This document shows positions 27,018 to 36,667 of a stretch of 64,000 nucleotides of DNA, piece by piece. Positions within the stretch are counted from its first letter, which is position 1. Each line of letters begins with the position of its first letter. This DNA comes from Roseivirga sp. UBA6061 (GTDB taxonomy: Bacteria > Bacteroidota > Bacteroidia > Cytophagales > Cyclobacteriaceae). Position numbers and translations under genes: made by a program. A model generated the notes under the pieces. The model was not told the DNA's origin. It saw only the letters and a program-made list of their open reading frames with translations, and searched no databases. The stretch lies in NCBI GenBank assembly GCA_002427745.1, contig DIYF01000119.1, positions 11,370 to 75,369 on the forward strand, in the 5' to 3' direction.

Positions 27018-29408
27018 CTACTCCCCACCCAGCGCCTTGACAGGGTTGGCCAATGCGGCTTTCAGGGCCTGAATACTCACTGTGAGCAGGGTGATGGCCA
27101 AAGCACCCATTCCCGCCATGGCGAAGATCCACCAGGAGAGCTGTGTTCTGAGCTCATAGGAGTCCAGCCAATTATCCAATACCCTGTAAGCGATGGGTAT
27201 GGAAATAAGGCTGGCCATCAGCACCAGAGCAGCAAAGTCTTTAGAAAGCAAGACCATAACACTGCTAACACTCGCTCCCAGCACTTTGCGGATGCCCACC
27301 TCTTTGATACGATGCTCTGCCATAAATGAGGCCAGCCCGAAGAGCCCCAGGCAGCTGATCGCAATGGCTACCGTGCTAAAAAACCTGGCCTGATTGCTTA
27401 TTCTTTCCTCGGCAATAAACTTCTTGTTGTAGTCATCTTCTGCAAAAGTGAAATCGAAGGGGTCATGGGGCAGAACCTTTGCAAAGGCTTCTCTGAGTCC
27501 GTTGATAGACTCGCTAATGTCAAGAGTAGGATTGAGCCTGATGTACAGGTAAAAGGCAGACCTTTCATTCAGGAATATGATGGACGGATCGGTCTTCGCA
27601 AAAGGAGATTGCTTGACCATATCTTCCACTACTCCGATGATGGTGTAGTTTTTCGGGTCTGTCCAGCCTGGCGCATAGTTGACTACAGTACCCAAAGGGT
27701 TCTCCAGGTTCATAAGCTCCAGGGCCCTTCTGTTAATGATGATGGCACGCTTATCCGTTGGAAAAGCTTCAGAGAAATCACGTCCGGCCATAAAATCCAT
27801 CCCTACCGCTTCAGCATATCCGTAGGTAACACTGATGGTATTGAATTGCTGGTCGGAACCTTGATCCATACCATCCCAGCTAAAGCCGCTATTGGACCCA
27901 CGGTTATTAATAACCGGATAATTGGAAGAGCCCGCTGCTATGGCATAGCCTGAGTTGACCAATTCCTGCCTGAGTACTTTTGACTTATTGAGAAATTCCC
28001 GGGAGGTCCGCTTAATCGCGATCAGCCCTTCCGGTGAATAGCCCGGAGGCCTGTCTTTGGCCATTTCGATTTGGTTGATCACTGTAATAGTTCCGATAAT
28101 CAGCCCAATGGAAATAGTGAACTGAACCACCACCAGCACCTTTCTGGGCAATGAAGCCCTTTTGCCTGAAGAAAACTTTCCTTTCAGGGCCTTGACAGGC
28201 TCAAAGGAAGACAGGTAAATGGCCGGGTAAGACCCTGCGAGAATGCCGGTAAACAGCACAAAGCTCAGGGAGATCAACCAGAAGTCAGCCATGCCCCAGG
28301 GGGTGGCTACTGCTTTGCCTGATGTTTCGTTAAACCATGGTATCAGTGCCGTTAAAAGAACCAGCGCGGGCCCGAATGCGAGTATACTGTAGAGCAAAGA
28401 CTCAATATAGAACTGAGCAATGAGCTGTCTTCTATCAGAGCCCAGGGTTTTCCTAATGCCGGACTCTTTGGCCCTTTTTTCAGATCGTGCCGTGCTCAGG
28501 TTGGTGAAGTTGATACAGGCTAAAATCAACACGAAGGCTCCGAGAATGCTGTAGAGCCAGACAAACTGCATTCGCTGGCTTGTCACCGGCTTAAAGTCCC
28601 TGAACTCCGACTTCAGGTGCCAGTCTTTCATAGGGTGCAGGAAGAATTGCATTTCCCTTTCCTTTAAAAAACCCGGAAGGAGAGGCTCGACTGCCCTGGT
28701 AATCAGGCTTCCCAGCTCTTCCGTATTCACACCAGGCGCTACTTTGGCATAGATATCTACATTGATATCGTCCCATACGTTCATTCTCTCCGGCCCCAGT
28801 AGCAGCTCCAGGTTCATAACATAATGGGCATTGCTGAACTTTGAGTTTTCAGGAATGTCTTTATACACCCCTGTAACCAAAAGGTCAGTCTGGTCATTGA
28901 ACTTCAGGGATTTATTGACTGGGTTTTCGTTGCCAAACAAGCTTCTGGCAAAAGACTCATTCAACATGATGGACCTGCGGTCACTGAGTCCATCCAAAGT
29001 GCCTGTTATCATTTCAAAACCCAGCACTTCAGGGCCTGCAGGCCCCATGAATACACCCTCTTGCCGAAACTTATTGTACTTGTAAATCAGTACATGCTCC
29101 TGTGTAGAGGCCCGAACCATAAATATATCTTCAATACGGTCTGGAAAACTCTTCTTTATCACCACGCTGGCACCTGTAGGCAGATAGGTACTGGTACTTA
29201 ACCGGTCGCGGAATTTGTGGTGATTCATTACCTGGACTATGTGATCATAATCTTTGTGGTAATGATTGTAAGTAAGCTCATCATGAACCCATAGCCCAAT
29301 CAGCATGGCGACTACCATACCAATGGCAAGTCCCCCGATATTGATGATTGAATAGACCTTGCTTTTCAGCATTTGTCGATAGATGACCTTAAAGTTGTGC
29401 CTGAACAT
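27018..29408 (-). CDS. MacB/FtsX-like ABC permease (double-module), no prefix domain
   Basis: 796 aa inner-membrane protein with two copies of the MacB periplasmic domain plus FtsX permease module. Each copy has an N-terminal helix (INIGGLAIGMVVAMLIGLWV) and the FtsX block: LSTARSEKRAKESGIRKTLG near 310 and LASFMAEHRIKEVGIRKVLG near 690. It ends with NPVKALGGE, the usual C terminus of this family. Normally works with an ATPase and often a membrane-fusion protein; neither is adjacent. A near-palindrome sits 16 bp upstream of the start. Confidence 0.9.
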   Translation of the reverse strand: MFRHNFKVIYRQMLKSKVYSIINIGGLAIGMVVAMLIGLWVHDELTYNHYHKDYDHIVQVMNHHKFRDRLSTSTYLPTGASVVIKKSFPDRIEDIFMVRASTQEHVLIYKYNKFRQEGVFMGPAGPEVLGFEMITGTLDGLSDRRSIMLNESFARSLFGNENPVNKSLKFNDQTDLLVTGVYKDIPENSKFSNAHYVMNLELLLGPERMNVWDDINVDIYAKVAPGVNTEELGSLITRAVEPLLPGFLKEREMQFFLHPMKDWHLKSEFRDFKPVTSQRMQFVWLYSILGAFVLILACINFTNLSTARSEKRAKESGIRKTLGSDRRQLIAQFYIESLLYSILAFGPALVLLTALIPWFNETSGKAVATPWGMADFWLISLSFVLFTGILAGSYPAIYLSSFEPVKALKGKFSSGKRASLPRKVLVVVQFTISIGLIIGTITVINQIEMAKDRPPGYSPEGLIAIKRTSREFLNKSKVLRQELVNSGYAIAAGSSNYPVINNRGSNSGFSWDGMDQGSDQQFNTISVTYGYAEAVGMDFMAGRDFSEAFPTDKRAIIINRRALELMNLENPLGTVVNYAPGWTDPKNYTIIGVVEDMVKQSPFAKTDPSIIFLNERSAFYLYIRLNPTLDISESINGLREAFAKVLPHDPFDFTFAEDDYNKKFIAEERISNQARFFSTVAIAISCLGLFGLASFMAEHRIKEVGIRKVLGASVSSVMVLLSKDFAALVLMASLISIPIAYRVLDNWLDSYELRTQLSWWIFAMAGMGALAITLLTVSIQALKAALANPVKALGGE

Positions 29409-29423
29409 ATTGCAGTCATTAGG

Positions 29424-29439
29424 TTGAAACCGGGTTCAA
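29424..29439. promoter_or_regulatory. Near-palindrome upstream of the permease gene
   Basis: TTGAAACCGGGTTCAA matches its own reverse complement at 14 of 16 positions and ends 16 bp before the permease ATG at 29408. The site would lie in the leader or at the promoter; a repressor site is plausible but no regulator gene is adjacent. Confidence 0.35.
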
Positions 29440-29606
29440 TTGATGATCAGCACCGACACTATCTTTCTCAGAATCTATGAGCTATTCCCCGGGGTTAATT
29501 ACGACAGACTCTTTTTTGATCTGATTTCTGATATAAGATGAGTGGCTAACCGGAACAAAGACGCGTGAAAAAGAAAAGCATTACACGACAGTAATGATTT
29601 AAGCCA

Positions 29607-29624
29607 GAACGTGATGCCGGAAAA
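29607..29624 (+). repeat. Dispersed repeat, copy 2
   Basis: GAACGTGATGCCGGAAAA differs at one base from the copy at 23097-23114. Same orientation, both intergenic. Confidence 0.5.
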
Positions 29625-29980
29625 ATTGACCTCAAGTTGAACACCAGGCTAATTTTATGCGATAGCTGAGCCCAAGCGATTTGCTACTTCTGACCGTGAC
29701 TGATCTGTTTTTAAAAAAAAATGGTACAATGCGTCCAGTCGACAAATCAATCAGGCCTTTCAGGTTGCTCGGCAAGCATGGCGATCTCCTCTGCTAGAAT
29801 GATTGATGAGCTCGAAACCTCCGACTACAGCTCCGCAAAACTGCCGGGTCCGTTTATATGGTGCTCAGGTTTCACAGGAAGCAGCCTGTGTCAGGCAGTT
29901 GGTAAATAATTAAGCTGATATCTCATTGCTTTTAGCGTTTTGAAAATGATGTCTTAGTTTAGCATGCAAGCTCTTTAGTT

Positions 29981-30571
29981 ATGAGTATCCGATGCCATCT
30001 TTTTACAGGAAATCAAGCCACCGCGTTTATCAGCAATGTGGCTGAGCTTCGCATTAACATCTTTCGTGAGTACCCTTATCTCTATGATGGCAGCCCAGCT
30101 TACGAGGAGAGCTATTTACATAAGTTTATGGCTACCCCTGATAGCACCATAGCCATCATGTTTGATGGAGAGTCAGTAGTTGGTGCACTCACCGGTCTGC
30201 CATTGAAATATGAGGAAGAGTCCGTGATAGCCCCCTGGAAATCACGGAAGGAAAGTATTGAAGAGATTTACTATTTCAGCGAAGCACTTCTTTATCCCAC
30301 ATACCATGGACGAGGTTTAGGAAAAAGGCTATTTGAAACATCAGAAGCTTATGTTGAATCACTCAACACCTATAAAGTATTCTCTCTGGCAACGGTAATT
30401 CGGGAGAGTGACCACCCGCTTAAACCTAAAGATTACGCATCTCTCGATGGATTTTGGAAAAGCAAGGGCTACTCCATGGTGGAAGGTGTGATTTGCACCA
30501 TCTCATGGAAGGAGGTACAGGAGGATGTAGAATCTGACAAACCATTACAGTTCTGGTCAAAAAACGTCTGA
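29981..30571 (+). CDS. GNAT family N-acetyltransferase
   Basis: 196 aa. Acetyl-CoA binding motif A is visible as YPTYHGRGLGKRLFETSEAY (residues about 107-126), preceded by the beta-strand IYYFSEALLY. The N terminus (LRINIFREYPYLYDGSPAYEE) is typical of a GNAT subgroup common in Bacteroidota and Proteobacteria whose acceptor is unknown. Single-gene unit between a long intergenic region and a convergent OsmC gene. Confidence 0.88.
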   Translation: MSIRCHLFTGNQATAFISNVAELRINIFREYPYLYDGSPAYEESYLHKFMATPDSTIAIMFDGESVVGALTGLPLKYEEESVIAPWKSRKESIEEIYYFSEALLYPTYHGRGLGKRLFETSEAYVESLNTYKVFSLATVIRESDHPLKPKDYASLDGFWKSKGYSMVEGVICTISWKEVQEDVESDKPLQFWSKNV

Positions 30572-30583
30572 CTCATACCATTG

Positions 30584-30608
30584 AGAGGGGATGTATTGTC
30601 TCCCCTCT
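30584..30608. terminator. Hairpin between convergent genes
   Basis: AGAGGGGA and TCCCCTCT make a perfect 8-bp stem with a 9-base loop, between the GNAT stop and the OsmC stop. A U-tract is lacking, so terminator function is plausible rather than certain. Confidence 0.5.
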
Positions 30609-30642
30609 AAGTTCCGTGATACATTCTGCTGAAAAGAAAGCC

Positions 30643-31245
30643 TTATGAATCCTCTGATGAACGGTTAATTGCTTCCTGGCCATTGTAAACCAGCCTTGTC
30701 GACCAGGGTATGGGGTTTCTCAGAGCAAAATGTGCCATGCAGCCATTTTCTGCTTCATTAAGCAGATCTTTGATATTCTCCTCCGGCTCAGGGCTTTCAA
30801 TAATCACATGCGTTTCTACCATATCACATCGGCCGTCAGTCATGTATCCGTGTTCACGCATATGCCCCAGGTTGGTAGCAAATACAATGCGTTGCTCCAG
30901 CTTCAGGCTGTCTACCTGAATTTTTCTTGCTGTAAGAATGTCGGTCAGATGGGTCATCAGGCAAAAGCCGATACCAGCCGAAAAAAATGCCAGCGGAGGC
31001 GGTGCCGTATCTTCTCCTACAGGAGGCTGCTCATCACAGTATAGCTTCACAGGGCTAAAACCGGGAATATTAACTGATACAACACCGGTTTTACTTTGCA
31101 TCTTGCCCGCTTCCGCACTCAGGTTTACTTCAAAGCGATAAGGTTCGGGATGACGCGCTTTCTTGAATTTAGTGGACTCGTATTGAGTTTTAGCCGGTTG
31201 CTCAGAGCTAAGCTCTCCGACACGATAAAATTTCTCCTCTGACAT
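30643..31245 (-). CDS. OsmC/Ohr-family protein
   Basis: 200 aa. The two conserved cysteines of OsmC-type peroxidases are present: GFCLMTHLTDILTARK and AENGCMAHFALRNPIPW. The PPPLAFFSAGIG region leads into the first. Family members reduce organic hydroperoxides; this longer version has an extra N-terminal segment of about 40 residues and may act on other substrates. It stands divergent from the PadR operon. Confidence 0.88.
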   Translation of the reverse strand: MSEEKFYRVGELSSEQPAKTQYESTKFKKARHPEPYRFEVNLSAEAGKMQSKTGVVSVNIPGFSPVKLYCDEQPPVGEDTAPPPLAFFSAGIGFCLMTHLTDILTARKIQVDSLKLEQRIVFATNLGHMREHGYMTDGRCDMVETHVIIESPEPEENIKDLLNEAENGCMAHFALRNPIPWSTRLVYNGQEAINRSSEDS

Positions 31246-31349
31246 GTTCTATTATAATTTATGCAGACAAATATCCATGCTCAATGGGTCTAATCCAAGT
31301 CGGGATTTGTGACATAGTCGATTCACGTCAGCTTCAGAGCTTTTCAATT

Positions 31350-31413
31350 AAAACTACATTTAGGAATTATTAATTTGTTGGTTCGATAATAAAAACTACA
31401 TTTAGGAATTATT
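31350..31413 (+). promoter_or_regulatory. Two 22-bp direct repeats upstream of PadR gene
   Basis: An identical 22-bp sequence (core AAACTACATTTAGGAATTAT) occurs at 31350-31371 and 31392-31413, exactly 42 bp apart, i.e. four helical turns. The second ends 9 bp before the PadR ATG. Placement suggests an operator for PadR autoregulation or for another regulator of the PadR-permease operon. Confidence 0.55.
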
Positions 31414-31422
31414 TCACATCCC

Positions 31423-31761
31423 ATGAAGAAATACCAAATAGGAGAGTTTGAGGGTATGGCGCTTTTAACAGTGGGTGCCCTTATTGGAAATGCCTACGGA
31501 GTAGCTATCAAAGCAGAAATAGAAAAGCGGCTGCAACGCAAGGTTTCTATAGGCACACTTCAGTCGGCACTGAGGCGCATGGAAGGCAAGGGGTTTCTCT
31601 CTTCTCAATTAGGCGAAACCACCAAGGTCAGAGATGGTAAGCGCAAACGCTATTTCAGGATTACTGCGTTTGGTAAAAAAGCCCTGGATTTCAACCTTCA
31701 AGCAAGGCCAAACCTGTGGAAGGAGGTCCCCCGTGAAACTATAAAGTTCGAGTCATGCTAA
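31423..31761 (+). CDS. PadR-family transcriptional regulator
   Basis: 112 aa winged-helix regulator: GEFEGMALLTVGALIGNAYG (helix 1), VSIGTLQSALRRMEGKGFLS (recognition helix) and RKRYFRITAFGKKAL (wing). It overlaps the following permease gene by seven bases and almost certainly controls that operon. Two direct repeats precede it. PadR proteins usually respond to small lipophilic compounds or envelope stress. Confidence 0.9.
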   Translation: MKKYQIGEFEGMALLTVGALIGNAYGVAIKAEIEKRLQRKVSIGTLQSALRRMEGKGFLSSQLGETTKVRDGKRKRYFRITAFGKKALDFNLQARPNLWKEVPRETIKFESC

Positions 31762-34340
31762 AAAGGTTAGGTACACGCATTTTCAGGCTCTTTTGTCACT
31801 CCGATTTTCAGGAGGATATTCTGGGAGATCTGGACGAATACTATCAGCATAACCTGGAGAAAAAGGGCAGGCACTATGCCAATTTTAAGTTTTTTATAGA
31901 CGTCCTTTTGCTATTCAGGCTCTCCCTTCTCCGGGATAAATGGTCAGGTCAAAACTCAAATTATTTCGCAATGTTCCATACGATATTTAAAACAGCTTTC
32001 CGTGTATTCTGGAGAGAACGTGTCTATGCTTTAATTAATGTACTGGGCCTGACGGTAGGGCTTTCAGCCAGTGCATTACTGCTGCTCTACGTGGAGTCGG
32101 AACGCTCCGTAAACGGATTCCACAGAAACCTGGACCAAACCTACCAGGTGCTCAAGCATCAGCGTTATTCCGGAGATATCCAAACCAGCGAGTCCATTCC
32201 GGGGCCACTGAACACCACCTTTAAAGATGACTTTCCGGAAGTAGAAGCCATTGCTTCCTATACATGGACCTTCCGTCCGCTCTTTATGAAAGATGATCAC
32301 AGGCACCAGGCAACCGGTAGATGGGCCAGTGAAGATTTCTTTAAAATCTTTACCGTCAACTTTATTGAGGGAAGTGCGAAGAATGCGCTGACCTCACCTT
32401 CACAGCTTTACATATCAGAAAGTACCAGAGAGCGGCTGTTTGGGCAGGATCTGGCACTAACAGAAACCGTAGAGGTCAATGGATTGGGCTCCTTTCAGAT
32501 AGCCGGGGTTTTTGAAGATGTACCGGCAGGCAGCACCATAGATTTTGATTTTATTATGCCTTACAGGGTATGGAAGGAGGATAATGATTGGGTCAATGAT
32601 TGGGACAACAGCGGACCCAGAGCCATAGCAAAGCTACAGGCAGGGGTTGATGTAGATCAGTTTAATGCGAAGATTGAAGGCTATGTACAAGAAAAAATGG
32701 GAGAGCAAGAAACCAGAACTTCCATTTTTGTACAACCTCTGAAAGACCGCTATCTCTACAACAAATATGAAGAGGGCAAATTAACAGGCGGCAGAATCGT
32801 CTATATACACTTATTTACCGCGATCGCCATTTTTATTGTACTGATTGCCTCCATCAATTTTATGAATCTGGCTACCGCCAGGTCAACGAAAAGAGCAAAG
32901 GAAGTAGGTATCAAAAAAGTGGTGGGTTCCTCGCGCGGGCTTTTACTACTCCAGTTCATGACGGAATCGGTCATACTCAGTTTCTTTTCAGCTATCCTGG
33001 CCGGGCTTATTGTGATGTGGGTTATTGACCCGATTAACCTTTTGGTAGGGAAGCAGATGACCTTTTCCCTATTACAACCCGATAAGTCTCTGGCACTATT
33101 GGCGATGGGGCTCATCCTGGGTATTATCTCTGGTTTATACCCTTCCGTAGTGCTGTCAAACTTCAAAGTCCTGAGTGTGTTAAAGGGTAATTTCAGGAAG
33201 CCGAAGGGGTCGATAGGTTTGAGAAAAGGACTGGTAGTCTTTCAATTCATGATTTCTACTGCACTCATCATTGCCACTTTGGTGGTGCAGAAGCAGCTCG
33301 ACTTTATAAACAGCAAGGACCTGGGCTTTACCAAAGAAAACATGGTGCTGGTTCCGGTTCAGGGCCAATTAAATGATGAAAATGTCAGGGCTCAACTGAA
33401 ATCCAGACTGTTGGCCAACCCGGACTTTACTCATGTAGCTTTTTCCAGTGAGTCTACCCTGATCGACTCTGAAACATCCACGGCCGGAGGCTTTTCCTGG
33501 GCAGAAAAAGAAGATGAGCTCGAAACCAATTTCAACCTTCTTTTCACTGAACACGGCTTTCTGGATGCCTATGACATTGAACTGCTGGCCGGACGTTCTT
33601 TCGACCCTGCATTAGCCACAGATTCCATGCATGTGCTCATCAACGAGCAAACGGCCAAGCTCATGAATGTAGCCGACCCTCTGAATCATACAGTGAACTT
33701 TTGGGGCAGAACCGGGCAGGTTATCGGTATCATCAAGAATTTTCATTTCAGTTCGCTTCACTCAGGTATAGAGCCATTGGTCATTAGTTTGAGACCAGGC
33801 TACAGCCAGGTACTGAATGTGAGAATCACGGGCCAGAACAATCAGGAGAGTATAGCTTACCTTGAAAATATCCTGAAGGAATTCAACCCTGATTACCCTT
33901 TTAGCTATAGTTTTCTTTCTGAAAATTACGAGGCGCAATACAGAAGCGAACTCATCATTGGCACTTTAGGAGACTATTTTTCCGGAATTGTCATTTTTAT
34001 CTCATTGCTGGGCTTATTCGGTTTGGCAAGCTTTTCAGCCGAACAGAGGATAAAAGAAATTGGTATCAGAAAAGTATTGGGTGCCGGTGTTTTCAACCTT
34101 ATGCTTATCACAACCCAAGGTTATCTCCTGTTGGTGAGTATAGGCTTTGTAGTGGCAGCTCCGGTTGCTTACTTTTTTATGAACCAATGGCTGGAAGCCT
34201 TCACTTATAGCATTGATATAGGCCTTTCTATCTTCCTGATCGCGGGTCTGGCTTCGCTTCTGATTACCCTCACCACCATCAGCTATCATGCCATCAAAGC
34301 AGCTTATGCCAACCCGGTCAATAGCCTGAAGTACGAGTAA
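31755..34340 (+). CDS. MacB/FtsX-like ABC permease with N-terminal prefix domain
   Basis: 861 aa. Residues 1-75 form a small cytoplasmic prefix (FQEDILGDLDEYY) found in permeases that follow PadR genes. The rest is a duplicated MacB/FtsX permease: NVLGLTVGLSASALLLLYV at the first helix, LATARSTKRAKEVGIKKVVG near 375 and LASFSAEQRIKEIGIRKVLG near 760, ending NPVNSLKYE. Start at 31755 overlaps the PadR stop. No ATPase gene nearby. Confidence 0.9.
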   Translation: MLKRLGTRIFRLFCHSDFQEDILGDLDEYYQHNLEKKGRHYANFKFFIDVLLLFRLSLLRDKWSGQNSNYFAMFHTIFKTAFRVFWRERVYALINVLGLTVGLSASALLLLYVESERSVNGFHRNLDQTYQVLKHQRYSGDIQTSESIPGPLNTTFKDDFPEVEAIASYTWTFRPLFMKDDHRHQATGRWASEDFFKIFTVNFIEGSAKNALTSPSQLYISESTRERLFGQDLALTETVEVNGLGSFQIAGVFEDVPAGSTIDFDFIMPYRVWKEDNDWVNDWDNSGPRAIAKLQAGVDVDQFNAKIEGYVQEKMGEQETRTSIFVQPLKDRYLYNKYEEGKLTGGRIVYIHLFTAIAIFIVLIASINFMNLATARSTKRAKEVGIKKVVGSSRGLLLLQFMTESVILSFFSAILAGLIVMWVIDPINLLVGKQMTFSLLQPDKSLALLAMGLILGIISGLYPSVVLSNFKVLSVLKGNFRKPKGSIGLRKGLVVFQFMISTALIIATLVVQKQLDFINSKDLGFTKENMVLVPVQGQLNDENVRAQLKSRLLANPDFTHVAFSSESTLIDSETSTAGGFSWAEKEDELETNFNLLFTEHGFLDAYDIELLAGRSFDPALATDSMHVLINEQTAKLMNVADPLNHTVNFWGRTGQVIGIIKNFHFSSLHSGIEPLVISLRPGYSQVLNVRITGQNNQESIAYLENILKEFNPDYPFSYSFLSENYEAQYRSELIIGTLGDYFSGIVIFISLLGLFGLASFSAEQRIKEIGIRKVLGAGVFNLMLITTQGYLLLVSIGFVVAAPVAYFFMNQWLEAFTYSIDIGLSIFLIAGLASLLITLTTISYHAIKAAYANPVNSLKYE

Positions 34341-34387
34341 TTGAAGTTTTGTTCAAAAGCAGGAAAGAACCAGACTATTGTTCGATT

Positions 34388-35245
34388 CTATTCTTCGGTT
34401 CGCTCCAGGTAGGGCATCGCATCCACAATATTGAATTCCGGGGTATTGGTCATCAATTGCTCCAAAACCCACTTGTGATTGGAGCCTACAAAAATGATGA
34501 TTCGGTCATCCGGTGATGATCTCTGCATTACGTGCATCATCATCCGGATATTGCGCTGATACCATCTGCCCAGCCAGTCAGCCCCGATCCAGGTATCGTT
34601 CACACCTGACCGCACCTCGATGGCGTGCATTCTTGAAATATTGTATTGCTGATCCTCCACACTGTTCAGGGATTTAATGTTGTCATAGAGACTCATCTTG
34701 TTTCTAATCTTGCCATTGGTCTGGAATACATCAGAGATCTGTTCATAGTGTTTCTTATTGAACTCCTCATCAGCGGCATCTTTGAATTTCCCAAAAACAT
34801 CAAAGGAAAAACCATCCAACGAGCCTATAAAGGGCGGTTTGTTATCAAAAAGGTAAATGGAATCGTGACCAAGCCTTTTGGCCATTCGAAAACCCAGCTG
34901 AAATATTTCATTAACTCTGTCTTTGATATAATCCTCAGAAGTCAGGTATTTCTGATAGGCCACATTGTAAACAGAGTCATGTTTCGGATCCTTTTCTACA
35001 AAGACTTTGGTGGCATTAAAAGCTTCCAGACGAGTAATCAGGCGATCCAGCTCCTGCTGATTTGCATCATCCAGTTCATCATAATCTGACTCCTGATCAA
35101 AATGATATGTACCCACTATGAGCACCTCCCGTACATCTTCAAATTGTAGTTGTTTAAAGGGAGTTTCTTCCTCCTCGGTAACCGGTTCGGGTTTACAATT
35201 GGCGATGGCCAGCAGCAACAAAATGTAGCAGACACCTCTATGCAT
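34388..35245 (-). CDS. DUF5694 (TraB/ChaN-like) lipoprotein
   Basis: 285 aa. Lipoprotein signal with Cys18 in AIANC. The mature domain matches the DUF5694 pattern: VREVLIVGTYHFDQ near residue 40, TKVFVEKDP around 80 and IIIFVGSNHKWVLEQLM near the C terminus, resembling the TraB/ChaN/erythromycin-esterase-like fold with its GxxH and GSxH positions. Enzyme activity is not established. Convergent with the preceding permease gene. Confidence 0.8.
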   Translation of the reverse strand: MHRGVCYILLLLAIANCKPEPVTEEEETPFKQLQFEDVREVLIVGTYHFDQESDYDELDDANQQELDRLITRLEAFNATKVFVEKDPKHDSVYNVAYQKYLTSEDYIKDRVNEIFQLGFRMAKRLGHDSIYLFDNKPPFIGSLDGFSFDVFGKFKDAADEEFNKKHYEQISDVFQTNGKIRNKMSLYDNIKSLNSVEDQQYNISRMHAIEVRSGVNDTWIGADWLGRWYQRNIRMMMHVMQRSSPDDRIIIFVGSNHKWVLEQLMTNTPEFNIVDAMPYLERTEE

Positions 35246-35425
35246 ATGATCGAATTTCTGATTTACAAAACGCCTAAAACTATCATCAATTCAGCGACTC
35301 AGGCTGGTTGCATTTGTCCCAAATGGGTTTTTGGGAGTCATTCACTCCTACTCACCGGTTAACCAAAAGTTCAGTACTTTATAAATAAGTAAACTTGTAA
35401 TCTTTCAGACTTAACCCTTTATAAG

Positions 35426-36505
35426 TTGGCTGACTCTTTTGCCGATGGCATTCTGTTCTTTATTGCCGTACAGCTATTGATTGTGGCTGCCATGCACTTT
35501 GTGGAAAGGAAAAATCAGAAGTCAATATTCCTGGCGCTGATTTGCCTGGTAAATGGTCTTTGGTACTTCTATTTCGTGTTTCACCAGGTATGGAAGAGAG
35601 ACTTGTTGCTCGGCATTCTGATAGGCCCGGACAAAAACATCTTTTTGCCTGTACTTATTTACTTCTATTTGAAATCCATCCAGGGAAGGCTGACCTTCAA
35701 ATTTCTGGGGCTACACCTCCTGCTTCCCCTCCTGTTTTATGTTATTTTCCTCTTTTTCCAATTCAGTCCTGACATCCCCTGGTCGGCACATGCCTATGGC
35801 GAAGTATCTGTATTGATTGTTTTTGCTTTGATTCTTTTCGGGGTGTACTTCTTAAAAGCCCGAAAAGAGCTTGAATCAAACCTCAAATCCATATTACTTC
35901 CCAAAGTCTATAAAAGAATCAAGCTGTTTTTTTATGCATTCTATGCACCTCTGCTGATCATTCCGCTTTTTGATATTGCCAATGCACTGCTGACCGGCAA
36001 TGGTCAATCATTTGACTCCATACCTATTCAAACAGCCCGGGAATTGGTTTATGCCTCCAATTATGCCTTAAGCTACCTACTGTCTCTCTATGCCTTGACG
36101 GAGCTTAGTTTTGTACGCAAATTGCTCTTTCCAGGTAATGCCCTGGTGAGCAAAAACCTCCTCGACAATAAGTTGCACATTGATGGGTTGGTAGAGAAAG
36201 AGCTGATCGGTAAAAAGCTGTTTCAGAATGCCGGAATTTCAGCAGATTCTTTTGCCAGTAAAGCAGGCCTGACCAAAAAAGAGATCCTGGACTACCTTGA
36301 ACTGACCCGGAAGGTATCATTCAGTGAATTTATCAACCGTTTAAGGGTGAATGAATTCAAGGCAAGGGTGAGCGATGCCAAAAATCAGCATCTGGACCTG
36401 GTGGGGCTGGCGAAAGAATGTGGTTTTCAGTCCAAATCCACATTCTTCAGGGTTTTCAAGGAAATAGAAGGCATTACCCCGAATGAATACAAAAAGCAAC
36501 CCTGA
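35426..36505 (+). CDS. Membrane-bound AraC-family regulator
   Basis: 359 aa. Residues 5-230 form about seven hydrophobic helices, and residues 255-359 an AraC-type DNA-binding domain (FSEFINRLRVNEFKARV, HLDLVGLAKECGFQSKSTFF, GITPNEYKKQP). TTG start at 35426 is the first possible one after the preceding stop and gives a sensible first helix. The membrane part probably senses a signal directly, making this a one-component system. Targets unknown. Confidence 0.85.
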   Translation: MADSFADGILFFIAVQLLIVAAMHFVERKNQKSIFLALICLVNGLWYFYFVFHQVWKRDLLLGILIGPDKNIFLPVLIYFYLKSIQGRLTFKFLGLHLLLPLLFYVIFLFFQFSPDIPWSAHAYGEVSVLIVFALILFGVYFLKARKELESNLKSILLPKVYKRIKLFFYAFYAPLLIIPLFDIANALLTGNGQSFDSIPIQTARELVYASNYALSYLLSLYALTELSFVRKLLFPGNALVSKNLLDNKLHIDGLVEKELIGKKLFQNAGISADSFASKAGLTKKEILDYLELTRKVSFSEFINRLRVNEFKARVSDAKNQHLDLVGLAKECGFQSKSTFFRVFKEIEGITPNEYKKQP

Positions 36506-36667
36506 GGAATTGCTCTATCATACTCATATTTATTTGACCTCTTCATGTCATATCCAGGGTCTTTGGCATGGCTCTTGATCGTGCAAACCCTGAAAAAAAT
36601 ACGGTCAGAAAGTGCAACTAAACATACAATCGACCGTCATATAGACTCAACTCAAAATGGTCAACAG

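Larger units (their letters stand above)
29409..29980. other. 572-bp intergenic region between divergent genes
   Basis: Holds the promoters of the permease (minus) and GNAT (plus) genes. Visible: a near-palindrome at 29424-29439, a CCCCGGGG run near 29488, and the second copy of the 18-bp dispersed repeat. A 62-codon plus-strand frame (29721-29909) has no features of a protein and is not called. Confidence 0.5.

Noticed and set aside
29721..29909. 62-codon frame in the 572-bp intergenic gap
   Set aside because: Ser/Gly-rich with no fold or membrane signal and no neighbour that overlaps; likely chance.
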